A stretch of 64,000 nucleotides of DNA from Elmis aenea. Lineage: Eukaryota; Arthropoda; Insecta; Coleoptera; Elmidae. Every line of letters begins with the position of its first letter. Within the stretch, counting starts at the first letter, position 1. The notes under the pieces are model-generated. The model was given only the letters and a program-made list of their open reading frames with translations, did not search any database and was not told the origin of the DNA. The translations under genes and the position numbers were made by a program. The stretch lies in NCBI GenBank assembly GCA_947652605.1, contig OX393577.1, forward strand, positions 27,903,466 through 27,967,465, given 5' to 3'. Shown here piece by piece: positions 1 to 10,424 of the stretch.

Positions 1-253
1 CTGTTGTAAGCATTGTGAATTGCCTTGTTAATTGCTAATTTTGACTGTTTAACTGATATAAAGTTTAAAAACTTTAAGAGAAATTAAACACGATAACACC
101 TAAAATATTTAAAATGTTATTTGTTTAAATTAAACTATGGTTTGCTGGTTTCAACAGGTTTATTTTTTTATTTTTTTAAAACGTCCTACATGTTTCGCCG
201 AAATTAGGTTTTATCGGCATCCTCAGGGCTAAAAAGTGTTTTTTGTTATTATG

Positions 254-2042
254 CAAGGTCTGTCGCAAAAATAACCGAACTTGTTGAATACAACAAAACA
301 CAGGCATTTTTTGGGGATAAATGTTTTATTTTATTGAAAATACATTCTCTCTGCGGCCATATAACGATTTGCATGGCCAACTAATGCATCAAACGACTGT
401 GCTATATCCATTTGTGGAATGCTCTTGAGGATGCTCGTCACGGTCTTTTGGATGTAGGGTCATAACGTTTTCTTTGCATAGATAGTTTGAGCCGTGGAAA
501 CAAAAAGTAATCACACGGTGCTAAATCCGGCGAATACGTTGAATGTTGCAACACGGTCACTTGTTTTTGTGCCAAAACAAAAAAGCAGTGACTTCGGCCG
601 CACGATGAGCTAGTGCGGCCACACGGTGAGCCAGTGCGTTATCGTGCAACAGGATCCAACTGCCAGGTTTACGATATTAAGGCCGAACACGACCAATTCG
701 TTTTAACAAACGCTTCTTAACGCCCAAGTAGAAGTTACCGTTGATTGTATGACCCTCGAAAACAAATTTTGATCGCTTCGCGCACTTTTTCGTTGTTAGT
801 AACTTAGGGTTACCATGTTTCAAAATGTTAAACCAGGACAATAATGTTCAAAATCTAGGACAAACTAGGACATTGACAGTTTTAAAAAAGAGGACAAATC
901 TAGGACACATCACGGAAAGATCACGCTTCCTTTTATATAATTAAAGACAAGAAAAAGACAATTACTCTATATTTTACATTTTTATATCAAATAAAATAAT
1001 TACAACAATAAATATAAACCATCTTTAAAATACATTAAAATTAAACTATTATACATTGAAATTTGCAAATTAACTATAAGTAGTATTTAAAAAAAAAGTT
1101 TCTGTTTAATTTTTATACCTACTTGTCTTCTAGGTCAATTTTAAGAAGAATGTTTTCATCTATCGTTTGTGTTAAAATAGAATCATAAAATCGGCATCAA
1201 TCTGAATTTTGAAAATTAAATTTTGTACAAATTAAACCCCTTACACTGGTTGTCGATAATTTATTGCGCTCTTTCGTCCACTGTGCCTGAATTTAAAAAA
1301 AAATCGTTCCACGTTTGCGTTGTGGTTGGAATTGCAAAAAAAAAATTGTACCATTTTAAAAGTTCAAAAATAAACATTTCCAACCTTAAAACTAACGTTT
1401 AACACTGCACCATACTGCACATTCGTCAAAATGTCTAAGTGACTCACTTCGTAATGGCAGGGGTGCAGCCACAGAAAGACGTGCCGCAGAATAAAATGCC
1501 GCCAAAAAACGAAGTGCCGCTACAGAACAAATAGCCGCAAAAAATGCAGTTTTACAAGATTTTAAAAATCCCGGACACCATCCAAATCCCTACCGGACCT
1601 TCCCCGACGCATGAAAAAAGAGGACATGTCCGGGAAAACCCGGACGCATGGCAACCCTATAGTAACTCCCAGTTTCGGACGAGCTGGACGATCGTCGTCG
1701 TTAATGTCTTTCCGACCTCCCTCAAACCGTTTAAACCAATCATAAACTTCTGTACGAGATAGTTTTGCACCAATTGATGTGTTTCGGTAAATGTTTTATC
1801 AAGTTTAAAATTAATGAAACTGAATATTGACTTTTTGTTCGAACGTCTTTTTCGACCGTTGTACAAAATATACTATTACTTTGGACGCTATAACTCGGCT
1901 TCTGATGATCCGAATGGCATCAAATTTGGATAAAACATCAATTAAGGATGTACCTATTTCCAGAAGACAAAATTTTTGAATAGATGGCGCCACTAGTTTT
2001 TGTTATTTCTTAAATGTTCGGTTATTTTTGCGACAGACCTTG
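254..2042 (-). mobile_element. Decayed mariner element, interrupted by a hAT MITE
   Basis: Near-perfect terminal inverted repeats of about 27 bp begin CAAGGTCTGTCGCAAAAATA at 254 and end at 2042. TA follows the right end; the left TA has mutated to TG. Transposase remnants read on the minus strand. Near 520-460 the residues YSPDLAPCDYFLFP are readable, the region of the third catalytic acidic residue in mariner transposases. Near 1860-1680 an N-terminal helix-turn-helix remnant (TETHQLVQ, then a WFKRF-like stretch) is frameshifted. Stops, frameshifts and a missing centre make it non-functional. Without the nested 855-bp insert it is about 0.93 kb, shorter than the usual 1.3 kb. Confidence 0.88.
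805..1659. mobile_element. hAT-type MITE nested in the mariner
   Basis: The termini are TAGGGTTACCATG and, inverted, TAGGGTTGCCATG (12 of 13 identical). The element is flanked by perfect 8-bp direct repeats TAGTAACT at 797-804 and 1660-1667. An 8-bp duplication is diagnostic for the hAT superfamily. Subterminal GGACA/TGTCC motifs recur near both ends. No transposase is encoded, so movement would need a partner element. Confidence 0.88.
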
Positions 2043-2541
2043 TACAATCTTTTTTTTAATAATTAATTTACAAAGTAGTAATTATAAAAAATAATTTTGT
2101 ATAATAACAAAAAACCCTTTTTAACCCCGAGGATGCCGAAAAAACCTAATTTTGGCGAAACCTGTAGGACGTTTTAAAAAAAAATAAATAAACCTGTTAG
2201 AAACCACCAAACCATTGCTTAATTTAACCTAATCAAGAACCAGGAGTAACCAATGTTATCACTTATTTGTTTATGTACATATTTTTTTATAAGTGGCCAA
2301 TTATGAAAGAGTAACTTATTTAACTTATTACTATTTTACAATTAGATGTTGTTTTATAACTTCGTACTGTATCAGATTGAATCGTGGCGTGATGGTGCGA
2401 ACTTTGTTCGTTTACTATACTGTTCTGTTTGTGTGGTTAAAATTTTAAAATATAATAGTTTGACAGCAGACCTATTGCGTGCATGGCAGTGTACTTATCT
2501 TAAGAAAGCAACGTTTTTACGAACTTCTATTCATGAATAAT

Positions 2542-3004
2542 GGGTAGTTCACACGGTGAGTTTTAAAGTCGCGATTTTAAAAGTCGCGAATTTTAAAATC
2601 GCGACTTTAAAAGTCACCGTGTGAACTACCCAAATTAAAAGTCGCGACTTTAAAATAAAAATGGCCGCTCTTGTAATTGCAGCATCGAGTATTGTAGAGC
2701 AACTAATTATTTTGAAGTTGCTATTTGTTGATAATGTTCTAAAATGGTTGAAACATCTATTGGGGACATAATAAATTGGAAATCGATGACAAACAAATGT
2801 ATATTAGGTTAGATTAACCTAACTTATTTGTCTGTTATGTCAAAATATAAAAATATGGTAGGCTTACGTCAAATGTCGAACTGTCAAATCGAAGTCGCGA
2901 CTTTAACGCGACTTTAAAAAGTCGCGACTTTTTAGTTTACACGGTGACTTTTAAAGTCGCGACTTTTAAAATCGCGACTTTAAAAGTCACCGTGTGAACT
3001 ACCC
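2542..3004. repeat. MITE with repeated GTCGCGAC palindromes
   Basis: The outer ends are GGGTAGTTCACACGGTGA and its complement. Each end carries its own hairpin built from TTTAAAGTCGCGACTTT-type units (2542-2631 and about 2920-3004), plus further copies of the unit near 2640 and 2890-2925. The flanks share only the dinucleotide AT, so the superfamily is undetermined. There is no coding capacity. Confidence 0.75.
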
Positions 3005-3009
3005 ATATC

Positions 3010-3540
3010 GAAGAAAGGCATTTTCGCCGTATAAAACTATTTATTTTTGACGAGGTAAAGAAGCTACAAAAAAAGCAGTGTACTTGTTTTGGTGGCTTAA
3101 AAAAAAAATTCTTGTGAAAAGCGAAGTGGCCGCCCAACTGATATTAACGAAGACGAACTAAAAGTGAATATCGAAATCTGTTACTGCAGACAAGTATTGT
3201 CAACAAATTGATAAAAGAGGTAATACATGTTAAACGACCGCGATTAGCCAGAAGACAACACACGGCCGCACAAAGCTCTTATGAATAAAAAAAAAATGTT
3301 TGACATGAATTAGGAAGTTTTACTACATCCCTCATATTCACCAGACGTGGTCCCTTCAAACTAAGGTTTATTTCGTTCTTTGCAAAATGACCTTGTTGGA
3401 AACAATCCCCGAAAGCAGAACAAACTAATTTTATACATGCAGACTTTTTAAATTCAAAATTCCAAGAATTTTACAAAAGTTGTCAGAACGATGGGCAACT
3501 TGTCATACAAAACCATGGAAATTATATATAAGGTTAAGAA
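3010..3540 (+). pseudogene. Mariner transposase relic (second lineage)
   Basis: Plus-strand fragments in shifting frames resemble an irritans-like mariner transposase. A piece reading INEDELK near 3140-3165 matches the linker after the first helix-turn-helix. YSPDVVPSN followed by LFRSLQND near 3340-3395 matches the segment around the last catalytic aspartate. The tail near 3450-3530 matches the usual C-terminus (a FYKSCQND-like stretch). The middle is lost and several stops are present. Terminal repeats were not recognised. It abuts the MITE at 2542-3004. Confidence 0.6.
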
Positions 3541-4199
3541 GATAAAAATTACTTTCAAATTTAGAGTTAAATTGTTAAAAAAATTACATTTAAAAAAAGT
3601 TATTCATCCTTGTTTTCTAACCAATAATTAAACATCTTAGAACGACTAGCAATATTAACTCAGACCGTGCCATAGATTCTCTTCTATTCTATAGTATGGA
3701 TAAAAACACGACATTTTTTTTTAAATATGCTAAATTAACACATAAATACGTATAATAATACGATATATTTAAAAAGTCATAAACCAAATAAAATAAGGTG
3801 TGCCAAAAATTCTTGTTTTGTAAAAAAAAAAAAACATGATTAGGCCGTTGAGAGTGGAAATAAAGAAGTTTGCAATAGGCATACCCCAGATCCGTAAATT
3901 ATAAAAAGGCTTGGCTCGAAACTATCAGTAATATACGATATTTTGATAAGTACATGAAAATAAAACATTCAGAAAATAAACGTAGGTAGGCGTCATTCAT
4001 GTTACAATTGAACAAATCTGAATTAAGGCGAAAACACTTTTTACTGTTTTACTTATTTATGTTTATTTTTTGCTATTTATACAGCGTACGTAAGATTACA
4101 TGGATATCTTTGTCATTATTAATGCTATGAAGTCGTACAGTTTAAGGACTTTTTGTTTAAATTTAAAATACAAAAATCATAATAAAAAATATTCTTAAG

Positions 4200-4371
4200 C
4201 AGTGGCGTAGACAGGAGGGGGTCAAGGGGGTCAGAACCCCCCCATAGGTTCGCAATAAGTCGTTATACAGCCCGAGAACTGTAAATTTTGTGCTAAAAAA
4301 ATAGGTCTTCGGCTCTTTTATCGTTTATTAAACCCCCTCTCCCCCCATGAAAGCTTCCGGGTATGCCACTA
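4200..4371. mobile_element. Short hAT-type MITE
   Basis: A 172-bp element with ends CAGTGGCGTA and, inverted, TAGTGGCATA. Perfect 8-bp duplications TTCTTAAG lie at 4192-4199 and 4372-4379. It contains G-rich and C-rich runs (about 4216-4245 and 4330-4347). Non-coding. Confidence 0.85.
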
Positions 4372-4671
4372 TTCTTAAGTCAGTCATTAATCCAGTATTA
4401 AAATAATTACCTAATTAACATTTGTACGTTATTTGTGCACTTGTTTAAAACCTTTGTGATGATCATGGGTGACCAAAGAGCATTTGCCCTCCCTAGATTT
4501 GATTTTATTTATTTATCTTTGCAGTTCCTCTTCGAAGAATGACAGGTAGAAGTTTTACATTCAAAATATTATAATAAATAAGTTATTTTTACTGAAACAT
4601 GAATATGAGTTGCTGCCCCTGCAAAAAAAAAATGCAGGCCCTGTAGTGGTAAATTTTTATTTCTAATCATT

Positions 4672-5125
4672 ACACTTGAACCGGTTTAAAAAACCGGTTA
4701 ACCGTTATTTTTAGTCAGAAAAAGTGATTTTTAACCGAAACCGTTATTTTGAAAGGCAAAAAAACGGTAACCTTTAACCAAAATAATAAAAAACCGGTTT
4801 TTTCAATAAAAATTACGATGAAAAATACAAAATCTGTAGTAAATGCGATTAGTTTACCAAAAGTCATTACTGAACTCTTGATTGTACATTTAATATAAAA
4901 TTATAAATAAATAATATATTTTCATACTTTGCATTCCTGATCTAAATAATTTTAAAAACCGGTTAATTTAACCGGTTTTTTAAACCGGTTTATAATTTAA
5001 ATCGTTTTTTTACACTAAACCGGTTTTTTACGAATAAAACTGGTTTTACAACAAAACCGTTATAAAAATAAAGTTCTCGATTTCGGTTAACCGTTAACCA
5101 AAATTTTTTTCGGTTTCGAGCCCTG
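4672..5125. mobile_element. hAT-type MITE rich in CCGGTT (copy 1)
   Basis: This copy is closely similar along its length to the one at 36177-36663. It has CCGGTT/AACCGG repeats at both ends and an AT-rich centre. The right end reads GGTTTCGAGCCCTG; the left end is degraded and I could not define a TSD. A foldback element (5131-6189) inserted 5 bp beyond its right end, splitting the right flank. Confidence 0.75.
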
Positions 5126-5130
5126 ATATA

Positions 5131-6189
5131 CAGGGTGTTTCTGAACGATGTAGCATAATTTCTACTGGTGAATCTACATTGAAAAATAGGACGATTTAGC
5201 CCATCATGCCTTATAGAAAGTTGCATCGTTGCTAAGTTACAGCCCCATGAAGGGGGGCTGAAAAATTGTTTTTTTATTGATAGATCAAGAACGCTTTGAC
5301 CTACAACATTTATATTTGGCACGTATTCTACAATAGGCAAGCGTGTTCTTATGCATAAGTTTGAGCGAAATCCCACTATAGGGGGCGCTACAATCGATAA
5401 TAGCAGAGAAAAAACCTGCTGTTTTTTTTTGTCGAACGTAATTTCAATTTTTTATTGTAACAGTCGGATAGGTAAGTGTAAGATGTACATTTTTAGCAAC
5501 TTAAAGTTTTTTGATAGGAGCCATCGTTTTGGAGAAAAACTCGATTTTATTAAAATATAACTTGAGGTTTATTGAAAATATTTAACAAAAACTAGTTTAC
5601 TGTGAATTAACAAACAAAACAAATGCAGTCAGATGTTATATTTTCGTTAATTGTAACAATCATTTTTAGGTGTGTTAGTTATTTTTATGTTTTTTATTAG
5701 TTATTTATTACGTCCAGTTTTATTTCTATAAAACATAATTTTGTTAAATATTTTCAATGTTATATTTTGATAAAATCGAGTTTTTCTCCAAAACGATGGC
5801 TCCTATCAAAAAACTTTAAGTTACTAAAAATGTACATTTTAGACCTACCTATCCGACTGTTACAATAAAAAATTAAAATTACGATCGACAAAAAAAAACA
5901 GCAGGTTTTTTATCTGCTATTATCGATTGTAGCGCACCCTATGGTGGGATTTCGCTCAAACTTATGCATAAGAACACGCTTGCCTATTGTAGAATACGTG
6001 CCAAATATAAATGTTGTAGGTCAAAGCGTTCTTGATTTATCAATAAAACAACAATTTTTCATCTCCTCTTCATGGGGCTGTAACTTAGCAACGATGCAAC
6101 TTTCTATAAGGCATGCTGGGCTAAATCGTCCTATTTTTCAGTGAAGATTCACCAGTAGAAATTATGCTACATCGTTCAGAAACACCCTG
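5131..6189. repeat. Long foldback element with CAGGGTG ends
   Basis: The termini are CAGGGTGTTTCTGAACGATG and its complement, flanked by TA at 5129-5130 and 6190-6191. The arms at about 5131-5560 and 5765-6189 are highly similar inverted copies of roughly 425 bp around a short AT-rich loop. Open frames in the arms (for example near 5941-6144) appear on both copies because of the palindrome and have no recognisable domain. TA duplication suggests a Tc1/mariner-type mobiliser (inference). Confidence 0.88.
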
Positions 6190-6253
6190 TAGATAGGAAC
6201 TTTGTTATATCAGAACGGCGATATAAATCGTTTTAACATAGTAATGAATCTTA

Positions 6254-6632
6254 AGGTGGGTACAGACATGCAACAAAACATCGCATCGTAACACTGTCGA
6301 GTACAGATTGTTGTTGCGCGTTGAAGTTACTGTGTGCCGTGAATTGCATCGTATCAACACGTCGCCGCGTAACATCGCAGCTAACATTCTGGCGTCCCAC
6401 CATTTTGGTATTACTTTTAGTACCTAAGTATGTTACGCAGACCTGTACATACATAAAAAGCATAGTGCAACATCAGCGCGTAACATTCCTTTGATGTGAC
6501 GCTGGAATACCGACAACCGATGGGACGCCACGATGTTACTATGTTGCGTTGTTACGATGTTACGAAGTGCGGACAGACATGTTACGCGACGGTGTTACTA
6601 TACGATGTTTTGTTGCATGTCTGTACCCACCT
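6254..6632. mobile_element. PIF/Harbinger-like MITE
   Basis: Terminal inverted repeats of about 30 bp start AGGTGGGTACAGACATGCAA, flanked by TTA at 6251-6253 and 6633-6635. The 3-bp TTA duplication and size (379 bp) fit PIF/Harbinger non-autonomous elements. The inside is rich in GTTACG/CGTAAC motifs on both strands. Small open frames are incidental. Confidence 0.8.
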
Positions 6633-6635
6633 TTA

Positions 6636-8119
6636 TATGTCGTTTGCACAAACTTACCAGTACCATAACTCAACAAAAATATGTTTAATCAATTAATATC
6701 AGTTATCTAGATTTTTGATAGTAATCTGCTTCTTCCCATAGAACGATTCGTCTTTGTTAAACAAGATAATAAAATTAAATGGAAAATTATTTGAAAGGAG
6801 ACTTTATGTTATACCCATCAAACGTCAAACATAGTATCTAAGCTTACCTACTTTTTGTTACATGTTAAGTGTTTGCCTACAATTGATTGATGGGTTGTCT
6901 ACTGACGCTGCTAATCGTACTGATGAAAGATGGATTGATATGCATTTTATTTTAATAATTTAACTGTTGTATCAAGTTTATCATGAATATTTGGAAGGGA
7001 ATCCATTAAACGGTTCACTCATAAAATGCATTTCGAAATACTATTGTTTTTCTCCTTACTACGTAAACGGTATTTCTAAAAGAGTTTTTTTTATTATCTT
7101 TTATAAAGAACAGCGTTAAACATTTGTATTAACGGTTATAAATAAATGTGAGATGGCCAATATATTTTACAAAGAAGATTATACCAGGAATCATTTAAAA
7201 TGATCAGGAAAATGAAACGTGACACACTAAATGCAACTACTTGGGTATATTCTTGCATAAATTTTTCATATCATATACGGAAGGTTGATAGCCCACCTAT
7301 GTCGTTTATAATAATTCTATTCAACTTACTCTTTCTTGATCAACGTTTGTACAATATAGACAGACTGCACCATGAACACAGTTTTAAATGTATACAGTGT
7401 GTACAAAAAGTAACGTAACGGATCAATATATCGTCTTATGGCAAATATACAAAAAAAAAATTAAATAAAAGTTGTTTGTGGTCATTTATTACATAACCTT
7501 AAATTATTTTCAACTATACACAGTGTTTTGTTTTTGCACACCGATACGTCACTTTGTTTTTTAAACAGAACACCCACTATATTTTATAATTTTTAGATGC
7601 AAAATTGAATACTCCTTCAAAAATATACATATAGGTTTTATGTCTCTAAAATCAAATATTGTGTTTGTATCCGTAAATTATTCAGAAAACCGCAATAACT
7701 CGAGAAATACTGATTTTAGACATAATTGACTTTAAATAGTTTTTGAAGTAATTACATTATCAATAACAAAATGTAAAAATATAAAGGGTGTTCCATTTAA
7801 AAAAAACTGACTTATTCGTGTTTGAAGTTTGACTAAATGGACCGGGCACAAGGAACACCCTGTGTATTATTTTAAAATTTTAACTAAAAATCTTCTTTAA
7901 ATGTTAAAACTTAATGCCAATTTATTTTAATATTATCGAATGTACATTGTGGAATACTTAACTCGGGTCACTATAGGATATCGCCTAACATAAAAGATAG
8001 AAATTTGGTTAGATTTGCAAAAAGTTTGCCGTTGTAGAATTTGGGAACAATATTTAAAGTTTTTTTAATCCATAAATTAACTTGATAAAAGCAAAATGTA
8101 AGATTATTAATAATTAAAT
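6636..8119. other. Gene-free, AT-rich stretch
   Basis: No conserved coding sequence is seen. At about 7786-7862 a 77-bp segment bounded by AGGGTGTTCC and GGAACACCCT looks like a minimal or deleted CAGGGTG-end element. Confidence 0.5.
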
Positions 8120-8239
8120 ATGGAATCGGGTGCTGCCACGGGGAAGGAGAGGAAGTCGGCCAAGAAGAAATTGGAAACATTAAATGTAAGAAGCTATGTC
8201 TACAAAAAAAAACAGAATGATTATGACTGGCGAGACAGA
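8120..8239 (+). other. Candidate orphan 5' coding exon
   Basis: An ATG at 8120 opens a lysine-rich frame starting MESGAATGKERKSAKKK. It is followed by two possible splice donors in the same phase: GTAAGA after codon 22 (8186) and GTGAGT after codon 40 (8240). The first 50 bases are much richer in G and C than the surroundings. I recognise no family and found no downstream exon with confidence. It could be a first exon, a piece of a transposon gene, or chance. Confidence 0.22.
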
Positions 8240-8875
8240 GTGAGTATCCTACACTGAAAACTACGAAGCCAGAAACGGCAACAGCCGTAATTCAACTCAC
8301 CCTACAGATAGATTAGCGATTATTTTGTTTAGTACCTTTTATAGTTTTTTAAACAAAAACCTCAATTTTACAATGCGATAATTACACATGCCAAATAAAC
8401 TGGTAGTACAAGTTTTTACATTGCATACTTAGTTACGAAGATAAAGCATGGATTTCATATAAAATATTTGAAACAAAAAAATAATAAGTTTACTCACAAC
8501 GAGAAAAATTTCCTATTTAAAGAGTACTGTTTTTTTAAATAAACAAAACAAAAACCTCTTATTCGTAAAAATTTTCACATTTTTGTTATTTAAATTAGGT
8601 TTTGAAAATCGTTACTTTCTCAGAAGAAAATAATTGTCCATTGTTTTTTCGTATAAATAATGAATTATTGAAAAAAAAGTACTTGATTTGACATTCAAAA
8701 GAAAATCAAAAGTTAACTATTATGTCTTAGTAAGTAAACGTAATAAAAAGAAACCCAAAAATTAACTTTTTTTTAAGAGTAAATAATTATTAATTTTGAA
8801 AAAACTTCTAAATGTAACGTATTCAGTTTTTTTTTTGTATTTTTAATATTTCAACTAAATTTTGATCTCTTAGGT

Positions 8876-9168
8876 CAGAGGTCGGCAACCCTTGGCACGC
8901 GTGCTAGTAGGTGGCATGCGACAATATTTTTAGTGGCACGCAGAACAATTTTCTACATTCTTTATGGGTCTGGGACGACCAAATATAAAATTTGCTAAAC
9001 CAAAAATGTGAACCGAAAAAATTCAACTTTTTAGCACTCCCTAGTATACCAAAATATTGTTGGCGGCACTCAAAAAATGTTTAAGCTTTAAAATCATTAA
9101 TATATAGCACTCCAAGTGATAAAATCATTAATATATAGCACTCCAAGTGAAAACGTTGCCGACCCTTG
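8876..9168. mobile_element. hAT-type MITE
   Basis: The ends are CAGAGGTCGGCAACCCTTGG and a complementary GTTGCCGACCCTTG, with perfect 8-bp duplications TCTTAGGT at 8868-8875 and 9169-9176. A repeated GGCAC/GGCACG motif near the left end is typical of this hAT group. Non-coding. Confidence 0.88.
9089..9150. repeat. Two perfect 31-bp tandem copies
   Basis: The 31-bp unit TAAAATCATTAATATATAGC... occurs at 9089-9119 and again at 9120-9150, inside the hAT MITE near its right end. Confidence 0.9.
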
Positions 9169-9185
9169 TCTTAGGTCTGTTAGAC

Positions 9186-10424
9186 CAGCAATTTCCAAAC
9201 TGAGAGGCGCGTCTTCTTGGGGAGGCGCGGACTAGTGCAAAAGGAGGAGCGAAAATTTTTAAAGAAATGACATATGTAGGTAGATTTCATAGTATAGCAT
9301 TAGCTGCATGGTTAAAAATATGGTAAGTAAAGATTGGTATTTTAAGTTTGGAACCCGTTAATATAATTGACACTTTTTTTGATGAGAACGACATCAAGTG
9401 GAAACTGCATTAAACTCTGTACTGACGAAGCACAGTCAATGTCAGGACACAAAGCAGGTCTTCAAGCATTAGTTTTAAAAAAATGCACCTGAAGTTACTG
9501 CACTGCATGCAAAAAATATGAGCGAGGAACTTAACAACGTTTTTACAAAAATTGCGAATGTTATAAACTACATAAAAACAGTCCTTTAAAAGTTAGGTTG
9601 TTTGCAAAGCTTTGTGAAGATATGGAAGCTAATTATACCTCACCTCTATGCTATTGTGATGTGCGCTGGCTATCTCGTGCAAAAGTGATTCAAAGGGTGT
9701 TTTTAACTCATAGAAAATATACAATTTTTCTTGATGAAAATTATATTGAAGTGGCATATTTGTTTAGGATTGATAACTTTATTGTTAAACTTGCCTATTT
9801 GGGTGAAATTTTTGATAAATTGAGTGTTTTAAATAAATCAATGCAAGGACAAATCAAAAAGACAAAGTGAAAGCATTCTTTAAAAAAATAGAGCTATGGA
9901 AATCAAATTTACAAATAAATAAGTTCGACAGGTTTCCACTTTTAAATGATTTCTGCGCCAGAGTAATATTGAAGCAAACAAAAATCTATTAACTGAACAC
10001 TTGGATGGTTTGCTAATGCACTTTTCACATTATTTTGAAGATCTTGATTTTACAAAGTTTGCGTCGATACAGAATCGATTTGTTGATGAACAAGATGATG
10101 AATTTAGATTGACAACTATTGAAAAGGAAAAATTAATAAATTATCATGCGATACTTCCCTGAAACAAAGTTTCACAGTGAAACCCTAGTTCAATTTTGGT
10201 TGAATCGAAGTGAAGAATATAATACTTTTTCAAACAAAGCAATGCTGCCATTCGTAACATCATATTTATTCGAAACGAGATTTTCTGCATTAGCTACAAT
10301 GAAATCCAAATATCGAGCCCGTTTATTAGTAGAAAAAGAGCTACGAGGAGCACTCTCCTCAAGGACGCCTAGATTTGAAAAACTTTGTGCTAATAAACAA
10401 GCTCATCTATTTAATGTACAATAA
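9186..10424 (+). pseudogene. hAT transposase pseudogene (ZBED5/FAM200-like)
   Basis: Conserved hAT transposase segments read in order on the plus strand with frameshifts and stops. Around 9410-9470 is a CTDEAQSMSGHKAGL-like stretch (RNase-H-fold region). At 9598-9867 is LFAKLCEDMEA followed by CDVRWLSRAKV, a hallmark of the ZBED5/SCAN-associated hAT lineage. At 10146-10424 is the C-terminal dimerisation region (a TSYLFETRFSAL-like stretch, then KSKYRARL). The left edge starts AGCAATTTCCAAACTGAG, like hAT ends of this group; the right terminus was not found. About half of the usual transposase is missing, so it is dead. Confidence 0.8.

Larger units (their letters stand above)
122..2232. repeat. 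Palindromic MITE split by a mariner insertion
   Basis: The sequence at about 122-253 matches the reverse complement of about 2043-2232. Shared blocks include the GGTTT-rich outer part, the ACGTCCTAC segment and the GGCATCCTC segment, with scattered mismatches. Together they form one short foldback element of roughly 320 bp whose loop received the mariner at 254-2042. I see no clear target duplication at the outer ends, so those boundaries are approximate. No coding capacity is visible in the arms. Confidence 0.75.

Noticed and set aside
5941..6144. 67- and 128-codon frames in the 5131-6189 region
   Set aside because: Both are copies of the same arm read in opposite directions of a palindrome, with no domain; shadows of a non-coding repeat.
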